From JAEVZK01 sp038202925 (lineage in GTDB: Bacteria > Armatimonadota > Fimbriimonadia > Fimbriimonadales > Fimbriimonadaceae): a stretch of 40,732 bases of DNA. A program made the translations under genes and the position numbers. The notes beneath the pieces were generated by a model, which did not search any database, was not told where the DNA came from, and worked only from the letters and a program-made list of their open reading frames with translations. The stretch's first letter is position 1. Every line of letters begins with the position of its first letter. The DNA lies in the NCBI GenBank assembly GCA_038202925.1, contig JBBREM010000010.1, positions 1 through 40,732 on the forward strand. The letters run 5' to 3'. Below are positions 24,337 to 31,200 of this stretch, piece by piece.

Positions 24337-25547
24337 AGGACAGTGCTCCAGAACAGGCCGACCCCCACTCTCTTCTTGGTCGCCGTGAAGCCCATGGAAA
24401 TGCGCGAGTCGATCTTGCGGCCAATGAAAAGCTGCGGCCCTCGCGGCGTAACGAGAAACGACACGAAGCCGTCGCCGTGGCGGTCGAGGCGCAACAGATC
24501 GAGCCCGGCGGCGAGATCGAAGCCAGACGCCGTCGTTAGGATTGCGCCGAGCCGAAGGGTAGGAGCATTGATGCGCTTTGGAGGGATGTACTCTTTAGCG
24601 TTGAATTCGGCGGCGAAGAAGCTTGCAACCTCTCGGAGCAGGCGGCGCTGCACGAAGATGCCGCCATAGTGGCCGGTCTCTACCCACAGCACCTTGGGAT
24701 CGTGCAACGCCGCAATCAGCTCGTTCGTCGACGACCCCGGCACGACGGTGTCATATTTCGCGCCGATCACGAATGCGCGGCCATCTTGTCGGTTCTTGAG
24801 ATAGGTGAGCGGTTCGATCGAGCTGATTTCCGCGCGCAGGCGACCCTCGTAATAACCCTTCTTGCGCAGCGCTTCGCGTTGCTTCACCACGCGGGAGCTG
24901 TTCCAAATGATGTGGGCGATGTCCGCCCCGCCAAGAACGAACGCTGCGTGAGTGATCCGCTGTTCGACGCCGAAAGCAATCGTGGCGACCAACGCGCCCA
25001 AGCTTGTCCCCGAGACCCCGGTGCGAGCGTGATCGAACTCCGGCCGCGTCGCCATCCAATCGATCGTGCGGCGCACGTCCCATATCGACTGCGTCATGTT
25101 CGCGATTAGAAGCTGAGGCTCCGGCCGCACCGCGAGATCGCCCGAATCGAAGCCCTTCGGCGTCCGAGCGAGGTGGTAGGGCAGGGTGAGGAGAATGGCC
25201 GCGATGCCGCGCCGATTGAGCTCGGCTCCAAGGGAGCGCTCGACTTTCAAATCCTGCGCCCCCCAGTAGTGCATCAGAATCACGGCCGGTACCGGCCCCG
25301 TCGTATCGGCTGGAATCAGAATCCTTATCGGAACAATGTCGTTCTCCGGGTAGGGCGTGGTGTACGCGCTGGGGAAGCTGACGATGTACTCGATCTGGTC
25401 GGCGGTGCGGTCTACTACCTTCCAATCGGCGAACGTGATCGGCGGCGGCGGTTGCGCCACCTGCGCTTCCTGCGCCAAAGTGAGACATACCCCCGCAAGG
25501 AGTGCGAACAGCATGACAACCGCTTTAAGTTGCGTTCTAGCCTTCAT
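24333..25547 (-). CDS. Secreted alpha/beta hydrolase with C-terminal beta-rich extension
   Basis: About 404 residues. Signal peptide MKARTQLKAVVMLFALLAG ... LAQ. The hydrolase fold shows VPAVILMHYWG (oxyanion strand), the nucleophile elbow GVSGTSLGAL near residue 190, GAKYDTVVPG (Asp) near 269 and ETGHYGG (His) near 297, so the triad looks intact; esterase or peptidase activity is possible. The last ~75 residues (PTLRLGAILTTASGF to GVGLFWSTVL) alternate hydrophobic and polar residues and end in aromatics, like short outer-membrane beta strands; this is an observation, not an assignment. It is coupled to the GNAT gene. Start 25547 supplies the basic n-region; ATG 25514 is the alternative. Its 5' end overlaps the opposite-strand gene. 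Confidence 0.8.
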   Translation of the reverse strand: MKARTQLKAVVMLFALLAGVCLTLAQEAQVAQPPPPITFADWKVVDRTADQIEYIVSFPSAYTTPYPENDIVPIRILIPADTTGPVPAVILMHYWGAQDLKVERSLGAELNRRGIAAILLTLPYHLARTPKGFDSGDLAVRPEPQLLIANMTQSIWDVRRTIDWMATRPEFDHARTGVSGTSLGALVATIAFGVEQRITHAAFVLGGADIAHIIWNSSRVVKQREALRKKGYYEGRLRAEISSIEPLTYLKNRQDGRAFVIGAKYDTVVPGSSTNELIAALHDPKVLWVETGHYGGIFVQRRLLREVASFFAAEFNAKEYIPPKRINAPTLRLGAILTTASGFDLAAGLDLLRLDRHGDGFVSFLVTPRGPQLFIGRKIDSRISMGFTATKKRVGVGLFWSTVL

Positions 25548-27504
25548 GGCAGCAGGACAAGTACCACAAGTCAGTTTAGACTCAGATTTTGAGAATGCAT
25601 TGGGGGTAGCCGGACTTTCCAGCCGCACCGCCGTATTCGATCCAGGCTTGCTGCGGCTTTTTAGGGCGGGCGATTACCCGACGCCGCTCTACGAATCGTG
25701 CAATGCCACCCCTTGGCGCATTCCCTTTCTGATGGACGTGACGAGGCGCGAACTTGCCGCGACGATCGGCAAGCCGAGCGATTCCTTGAACTCGCTCGGA
25801 CGGCTTGCCGGGTTCGGAACGCGCCGCACCCTCATCGGAAATCCAATCCAGTACGCCCTCGATGCGGCGGCGAAGCCGGGCGCGCTCGGCGAGGTGCTCC
25901 GTCAAATGCGCGCCGAGGGGCTCATCGGAGCCAGCCCCGGCTTTTCAGGCGTGCCCGCCCAGACGCAACAGGCGGCCACGATCATTTTGCAGGTGGCGCT
26001 CCGGGCCCGAAGCATTCGCAACCTCGCACTGTCGGGCATGGCCAATCCGGAAGCCGCCTTCACGGCGATCGGCAAAGGGTCGGCCGACGAAGCGAACGCC
26101 GAAGGAGTGAGCGTGGAACTTGCCGCATACAAGGGTTTCAAGACCAACTACATGGCGGCTGCCGCCCACGATTTGCTCCTTGCCTGTCAGGAGGCGGAGG
26201 ATCTGCTGAGCAAGGTCCCTGCGGGCAAGCAATACGACTTCCGCATCCGCACGATCTGGGGCGTGCTCGAGCTGACCGGAGGGCGCGACGAGACCCACTC
26301 GGACAGCGATACGTTCCTCCTCCTCGACACCGGGGGCAACGACACCTACGTGAACTGCCCGGCGAATGGCGGGATCACCAACTGGTGCAGCATCGTGATC
26401 GACACCGCCGGCAGCGACCACTACTTGAGCGACGAAGCACTCGCTAATACAACAGTCAACAAGTGGTCTGGACGTAGAGTGGGCGGTAGCCGGCCGGGCC
26501 CCGCAGGCGCGTTGTTTGGGATTGCCGTGCTGATCGACTCGGCCGGAGACGACGTTTACCGAACCCACCGTCCCGGCCTCGGCTCGGGCCGCTTAGGGGT
26601 CGGGGTTCTACTCGATAAGGGAGGCAACGACACCTACGACGCCTACCAGGACTCCGAGGGCTTCGGCATGTTCGGCGCGGGCATCCTTGAGGACGAGTCG
26701 GGCCGAGATGTCTATCGAGGCTTTACGCAGGTGCAGGGCTGCGGCCAGACGGGCGGCGTCGGCTTCCTGGTCGACCGCGTAGGCGACGACGAGTACATCT
26801 CCGAGGACCAGGTGATCGACTTCCCCTCGCCGCAAAGCGCCCAGCACAACGTGAGCATGTCGCAGGGAGCCGGCAACGGCCGGCGCGCCGACTATCTGGA
26901 GGGCGAGAGCCTCGCTGGTGGCGTCGGCATTCTCTACGATGGATCGGGCAACGATAAATACACCTGCGGCGTCTTCGGCCAGGGCGCGGGCTACTGGGAA
27001 GGGGTTGGCTCGCTGTGGGACGAGGGCGGGGTCGACACGTACACCGGCCAGTGGTACGTGCAAGGCGCGGCGGCGCACTTTGCCATCGGCTATCTCGACG
27101 ATATGGCCGGGAACGACACTTATATCGCGCCGATGAACATGGCCCAAGGTGCCGGGCACGATTTCTCGATCGGAATGCTCGTCGAACGCGGCGGCGACGA
27201 CAAATACACCGCGCCAAACCTCTCGCTCGGCGCGGGCAATGCGAACGGAATGGGCGTGTTTGTCGATATGGCGGGTAACGACGTGTACTCCAGCAGCGGC
27301 GTCACGCTAGGCAAGGCAGCCGAGGCGGCAAAGGGCAGTCTGAGGCAACGCGCACTGTGCCTCGGCGTGTTTCTCGATCTCGGAGGCAGCGACACGTATC
27401 CTCCCCAGGCCACCTGGGCGCGAAATGGCACTCAGGGCGCGAACTGGACCGACCACGCCCCAACCCCTGGGGAGAGCCAGGTTGGGATTTTCGTAGATCG
27501 GTAA
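25513..27504 (+). CDS. Secreted protein with twelve D-x-x-G-x-D-x-Y repeats
   Basis: 663 residues. ATG 25513 has AAGGAG 10 nt upstream and a signal-like N-terminus (MTTALSCVLAFMAAG). Residues ~20-270 are a soluble alpha-rich domain that I do not recognise. From ~275 to the end there are twelve units built on G-h-h-h-D-x-x-G-x-D-x-Y, for example LLLDTGGNDTY, VLLDKGGNDTY, ILYDGSGNDKY, YLDDMAGNDTY, VFVDMAGNDVY and VFLDLGGSDTY, plus a partial VGIFVD at the terminus; many are followed by QGAG. Spacing is about 25-45 residues. This suggests an Asp/Asn-rich, possibly calcium-binding beta-solenoid, analogous to but not matching RTX nonapeptides. The function is unknown; it is probably exported. Confidence 0.8.
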   Translation: MTTALSCVLAFMAAGQVPQVSLDSDFENALGVAGLSSRTAVFDPGLLRLFRAGDYPTPLYESCNATPWRIPFLMDVTRRELAATIGKPSDSLNSLGRLAGFGTRRTLIGNPIQYALDAAAKPGALGEVLRQMRAEGLIGASPGFSGVPAQTQQAATIILQVALRARSIRNLALSGMANPEAAFTAIGKGSADEANAEGVSVELAAYKGFKTNYMAAAAHDLLLACQEAEDLLSKVPAGKQYDFRIRTIWGVLELTGGRDETHSDSDTFLLLDTGGNDTYVNCPANGGITNWCSIVIDTAGSDHYLSDEALANTTVNKWSGRRVGGSRPGPAGALFGIAVLIDSAGDDVYRTHRPGLGSGRLGVGVLLDKGGNDTYDAYQDSEGFGMFGAGILEDESGRDVYRGFTQVQGCGQTGGVGFLVDRVGDDEYISEDQVIDFPSPQSAQHNVSMSQGAGNGRRADYLEGESLAGGVGILYDGSGNDKYTCGVFGQGAGYWEGVGSLWDEGGVDTYTGQWYVQGAAAHFAIGYLDDMAGNDTYIAPMNMAQGAGHDFSIGMLVERGGDDKYTAPNLSLGAGNANGMGVFVDMAGNDVYSSSGVTLGKAAEAAKGSLRQRALCLGVFLDLGGSDTYPPQATWARNGTQGANWTDHAPTPGESQVGIFVDR

Positions 27505-27631
27505 ATCGTGGTTCGTGATTCGTAAATCGGCAGCGCTTCGGAAATCCAAAATCCAAAATCCAAAATCGTAAATCGGCGGTGCTTCCAAATTCCACATTCC
27601 AAATTCCAAATTCCAAATTCCAAATTCGAAA
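27501..27631. repeat. Long phased heptamer tract before the fpg-like gene
   Basis: From the stop codon of the repeat protein to the next start codon the spacer is almost wholly 7-nt units: GTAAATC, GTGGTTC, GTGATTC, GTAAATC; then AAAATCC copies at 27541-27575; then TTCCAAA copies (one TTCCACA) at 27583-27624 and TTCGAAA to 27631. No promoter or ribosome binding site is recognisable apart from it. Confidence 0.85.
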
Positions 27632-28543
27632 GTGCCCGAACTCCCTGACATCAGCCTCTACGTCACGCGGCTCTCCGACCGGCTGGTCGGCGAGGCGGTG
27701 GAGGGCATCCGCTTTTTCTCGCCGTTCATCCTTCGTTCTGTCGGCGTATCGCCGGCTGAATTTGAGGGCAAGAAGATCGAGCGCGTGTTTCGCCTCGGCA
27801 AGCGAATCGTGATCGGCGTCGAGGGCGATCTGTACATCCTCATTCACCTGATGATCGCCGGGCGGTTCCAATGGCAGTCGCCCGCGCCGCCCCCCAAGGC
27901 CGCGCTTGGGAAGGTGATGCTCGCCTCGTTTCGCTTCACATCGGGCCAATTGTCGCTGGTAGAAGCCTCAAAGAAGAAGCGGGCGGCGGTCTACTTGATT
28001 CTTGGGGAGGCAGGCCTCGATGAGCACCGCCGCGAGGGGCTTGATCTCTCTTCCGCGACCTCCACGCAGTTCGCCGAACGCCTTACCGAGGAGAATCGGA
28101 CCCTCAAACGCGCACTGACCGATCCGCACAAGTTCGATGGCATCGGCAACGCCTATTCCGACGAAATCCTCTTCCACGCCCGGCTCTCGCCGGTGCGGCG
28201 GACCCACTCGCTCACCGATCTCGAAATCGCCCGCATTTTCGAAGTCGCGAAGGCGACGCTACTGAACTGGACCCGTCGCCTAGAAACCCTCTACCCCGAC
28301 TTTCCTCGCCCGAGCGACATCACCGCCTTCCGGAAGGACTTCGCGGTCCACGGCCGCTACGGCAAGCCCTGCCCAGTCTGCGGCTCACCCGTGCAGCACA
28401 TCGTCTACGCGGAGAACGAGACCAACTACTGCGCGGTCTGCCAGAACGAGGGCCGCCTGCTTGCAGACCGGAGTCTCTCGCGCTTGCTGAAGGAAGACTG
28501 GCCTGATACGCTTGAGGAGCTGCTCGAAGGGCGACAGCAATAA
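27632..28543 (+). CDS. Fpg/Nei family DNA glycosylase (MutM-like)
   Basis: 303 residues. It excises oxidised bases (8-oxoguanine or pyrimidines) and cuts the abasic site. The GTG start at 27632 gives MPELPDISLY, placing Pro2 (Schiff-base nucleophile) and Glu3 correctly. The H2TH region is DPHKFDGIGNAYSDEILFHA near residue 165-185, and the zinc finger CPVCGSPVQHIVYAENETNY continues to CAVCQ near 249-273 (two C-x2-C pairs). Residues ~270-303 extend past the usual end with an acidic KEDWPDTLEELLEG tail. Whether it prefers purines or pyrimidines cannot be told. No Shine-Dalgarno is seen; the leader is a heptamer repeat tract. Confidence 0.9.
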   Translation: MPELPDISLYVTRLSDRLVGEAVEGIRFFSPFILRSVGVSPAEFEGKKIERVFRLGKRIVIGVEGDLYILIHLMIAGRFQWQSPAPPPKAALGKVMLASFRFTSGQLSLVEASKKKRAAVYLILGEAGLDEHRREGLDLSSATSTQFAERLTEENRTLKRALTDPHKFDGIGNAYSDEILFHARLSPVRRTHSLTDLEIARIFEVAKATLLNWTRRLETLYPDFPRPSDITAFRKDFAVHGRYGKPCPVCGSPVQHIVYAENETNYCAVCQNEGRLLADRSLSRLLKEDWPDTLEELLEGRQQ

Positions 28544-28566
28544 CCAAGAGGGGAGATCACTTGAGC

Positions 28567-29376
28567 TTAGCCCTGCTCGAGCCTCTCGCGCACTTCATCA
28601 GGAATCGGGGGCGGCATGGCGGCGATCATGGTGGGGTAGGGGCCGAGTTCGAGCTCTTCGAGGGCGGTGTCGATCGCCTGAAGCTGCAGTTTCGCTTCGC
28701 TCAATGCTTCGAGAAAGTCTTGGCTCGACATCTCAGGGGCTCGTCCAACCAACCGGTAGCCAAGCATCTTCATCCTAAGCGTATCGAGGGTGGTCATGTA
28801 TACCGCGCTCTGGGCTTCGGTGCGCTGCACGCCCGCCATTACGCCCTCATACCGCTGGCGATATTCGGCGATGTTCTTGTCGGCGATACGGTACAACTCC
28901 TTCGATTGGGGGTCGTTCGACGCGGCTTGCCAGACGGGAGGGGAGTGCAGATCGTGCTCGGTCGCGCTGACCTCGTGCTGGATGATATCGGCGCGCCGCA
29001 GCGCCAGATAGAGGGAACCTGCAACGCGCCGGATCGTCCGCGGCATCTCGGTTAGATCGGCGATCTGGTCTTTGCGCAGTTTTTTCAGGACTTCTTCGAA
29101 GCGGCTGAGGCGGTCCTGACATCCGTGCCACAGCGCTTCATATCGTTTGTTGTAGAAGCGGCGCTTGACGCTCATCGAGTAAGCGGCGCCGGCCATCGCG
29201 ATGAGAATCACGGCCCAAGCCAGCCAGGCCCCTTCAGGAAAGCCGCCACCGAAACCAGTGCGGACCTTGGCGACGAAATAGCCGAACGCGCCTAGAGCGA
29301 TAGACGCCATGATGCGGCTTGGCGAGGACAGCTCCGAGAGGAACAGCCTTAAATCCTGCCGACGGATGTCGTCCAT
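28567..29376 (-). CDS. Membrane-anchored coiled-coil protein
   Basis: 269 residues, not recognised. Two hydrophobic segments at about residues 23-38 and 50-68 form an N-terminal hairpin; the rest is helical and charged (RRFYNKRYEALWHGCQDRLS, FEEVLKKLRKDQIADL, AKLQLQAIDTALEELE), suggesting a cytoplasmic coiled coil, ending in a proline-rich MPPPIPDEVRERL tail. It starts 9 bp after the gatA stop, so it may be transcribed from the gatC-gatA promoter. A role in that pathway is not implied. Confidence 0.65.
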   Translation of the reverse strand: MDDIRRQDLRLFLSELSSPSRIMASIALGAFGYFVAKVRTGFGGGFPEGAWLAWAVILIAMAGAAYSMSVKRRFYNKRYEALWHGCQDRLSRFEEVLKKLRKDQIADLTEMPRTIRRVAGSLYLALRRADIIQHEVSATEHDLHSPPVWQAASNDPQSKELYRIADKNIAEYRQRYEGVMAGVQRTEAQSAVYMTTLDTLRMKMLGYRLVGRAPEMSSQDFLEALSEAKLQLQAIDTALEELELGPYPTMIAAMPPPIPDEVRERLEQG

Positions 29377-29385
29377 GTCTTCACC

Positions 29386-30837
29386 TTACGCCAGCGGGGG
29401 CCTGCGGCGAGCGTCCCGTAGGACTTGTTCCACGCCCCGCGCCATCTCGAGCAGCTTCTCATCTTCCATTGGCGCACCCAGGAGCTGCAATCCTACCGGC
29501 AGGCCGCCGTCGTCGAAGCCGCAGTTGAGGGAGATGCCGGGCATGCCTCCCATGTTCGCGGGGATGGTGCAGTAGTCGAGCAGCTTGAGGGCCATGGGGT
29601 CGCCGCTCAGCTCGCCGATCTTGAATGCGGTCACCGGGGAAGTTGGGGAGAGGATGGCGTCGAACTTATGGAATGCCTCCGCGAACTCCATCTGCATCTT
29701 CGCCCGGACCTGCTGGGCGCGCAGGTAGTAGGCATCGTAGTAGCCCGCCGATAACGCGTAGGTGCCGATCATGATTCGGCTCTTGACCTCGTGGCCAAAG
29801 CCTTCGGCGCGTGTGCGCTCAACGACGCCGATGTGGCCCTCGCCTTCGCTGCGCGGACCGAAGCGGATGCCATCGAACCGGGCCAGATTGCTGCTCGCCT
29901 CGGCAGGAGCGATGATGTAGTAGGTGGTGACGCCGTACTGGATCGAAGGAAGGGAAATCTCCTCGAAGATCACGCCTTCGCGCCTCAGCGCTTCGATCGC
30001 CTTTTCGACCTCGCGCGTGACGGCGGGGGCGTTGGCGTCGGCGAGCAGCTCTTTCGGGAGAGCGACGCGCTTGCCTTTCAAGTTCACGTTGTCGAACTTG
30101 GGGCGAATGGGTGGAGCGGCGAGCGAAGTGCTGTCCAGGGGGTCGTGGCCGCTTATGGTTTCGGCAAGAAGGGCGGCGTCTTCGACGGTTCGGGCAAACG
30201 GGCCGATCTGATCGAGGCTGGAACCGAATGCGATGAGGCCATAGCGAGAGACGCGGCCGTAAGTCGGCTTGTAGCCGACGATGCCGCATAGAGCGGCGGG
30301 CTGCCGGATCGATCCGCCGGTATCCGAGCCCAAGCTGAGCGGTGCCAGCTCGGCGGCGACCGCCGCCGCCGAGCCTCCCGAGCTTCCGCCCGGCGAGCGC
30401 GTCGTGTCCCAGGGGTTACGCGTGAGCTGGAATGCCGAGTTCTCTGTCGAAGTGCCCATAGCAAATTCGTCGAGGTTGGTCTTGCCCAGCATGACCATAC
30501 CGGCGGCTTTGCATCGTTCGACGACGGTCGCGTCGAAAGGTGGGACGTAGCCCTTCAGAATTTTCGAGGCGCACGTGGTCTCAACGCCCTCGGTGGACAT
30601 GTTGTCCTTGATCGCAATCGGCACGCCGGTGAGGGGGCCGGATGCATCGGCGTCAATGAGTTTTTGCGCTCTTTCAGCGGCAGCGAGCGCGCCTTTGCGA
30701 TCGACGAGCAAATAGGCGCCGTAATTGGAATCCGTCGTTTCAATGCGATCAAGAAAGGCCTCGGCAACCTCGATTGCGGACAACTGCCGGTCTTTAAGCT
30801 GCCGAGATAGCTCCGCGGCGGTGAGATTCGTGATCAA
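29386..30837 (-). CDS. gatA: Asp-tRNA(Asn)/Glu-tRNA(Gln) amidotransferase subunit A
   Basis: 483 residues. GatA liberates ammonia from glutamine for transamidation of misacylated Glu-tRNA(Gln) or Asp-tRNA(Asn) by GatB. The amidase-signature triad is visible: Lys in VPIAIKDN near residue 77, cis-Ser in GGSSGGSAAAVAAELAPLSL near 153 and Ser in GSDTGGSIRQPAALCG near 177. Length is normal. The start is TTG 30837, 6 bp after the gatC stop. gatB is not in the window, so the complex is encoded at two loci. Presence of GatCA implies that glutamine and/or asparagine tRNAs are charged indirectly. Confidence 0.97.
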   Translation of the reverse strand: MITNLTAAELSRQLKDRQLSAIEVAEAFLDRIETTDSNYGAYLLVDRKGALAAAERAQKLIDADASGPLTGVPIAIKDNMSTEGVETTCASKILKGYVPPFDATVVERCKAAGMVMLGKTNLDEFAMGTSTENSAFQLTRNPWDTTRSPGGSSGGSAAAVAAELAPLSLGSDTGGSIRQPAALCGIVGYKPTYGRVSRYGLIAFGSSLDQIGPFARTVEDAALLAETISGHDPLDSTSLAAPPIRPKFDNVNLKGKRVALPKELLADANAPAVTREVEKAIEALRREGVIFEEISLPSIQYGVTTYYIIAPAEASSNLARFDGIRFGPRSEGEGHIGVVERTRAEGFGHEVKSRIMIGTYALSAGYYDAYYLRAQQVRAKMQMEFAEAFHKFDAILSPTSPVTAFKIGELSGDPMALKLLDYCTIPANMGGMPGISLNCGFDDGGLPVGLQLLGAPMEDEKLLEMARGVEQVLRDARRRPPLA

Positions 30838-30843
30838 CGCGGG

Positions 30844-31134
30844 TTAATCCTCGATGATGGCGGGCACGAGGAACAGGCCCGCTTTGGAGAGAGCCGCGTT
30901 CGACAGGGCGCGATCACGCGAGAGCGAGATGCCGGGGATATCCTCGGCCCACACATTCTGAAGCGAGACCGCATGCGATGAAGGCTCGATGCCGGAGACA
31001 TCGACGCTCTGAATATCGTCAAAATGCCCGAGCAGCGAATTCAGCTCGCCTTGCAATGAGAGCATTTCGGTTTCGTCCAGGTCCAGCCGCGCAAGCTTAG
31101 CGACATGGCGGACCTCCTCGAGCGTTATGGACAT
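30844..31134 (-). CDS. gatC: Asp-tRNA(Asn)/Glu-tRNA(Gln) amidotransferase subunit C
   Basis: 96 residues. GatC wraps around GatA and stabilises the GatCAB complex. Typical sequence: MSITLEEVRHVAKLARLDL at the N-terminus, then ELNSLLGHFDDIQSVDVSGI and a C-terminal LFLVPAIIED. The ATG at 31134 is chosen; a 24-residue upstream extension has no family similarity. A TACACT hexamer lies 7 nt before the ATG with no ribosome binding site, suggesting leaderless transcription. It forms a two-gene unit with gatA and is divergent from the DUF255-like gene. Confidence 0.95.
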   Translation of the reverse strand: MSITLEEVRHVAKLARLDLDETEMLSLQGELNSLLGHFDDIQSVDVSGIEPSSHAVSLQNVWAEDIPGISLSRDRALSNAALSKAGLFLVPAIIED

Positions 31135-31163
31135 GTTGCCTAGTGTAGCATCGAATTCTGAGA

Positions 31164-31192
31164 TTGCCTGGGCCGGGTGAAGCTGCGATAAT
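31164..31192 (+). promoter_or_regulatory. Sigma-70-like promoter of the DUF255-like gene
   Basis: TTGCCT (31164-31169), a 17-nt spacer, then GATAAT (31187-31192). The ATG follows only 8 nt later, so the expected transcript starts at or next to the start codon and would be leaderless. Confidence 0.5.
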
Positions 31193-31200
31193 GAGCGCGG

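Noticed and set aside
27501..27631. CRISPR array
   Set aside because: The repeats are 7 nt and contiguous, with no spacers and no cas genes nearby.
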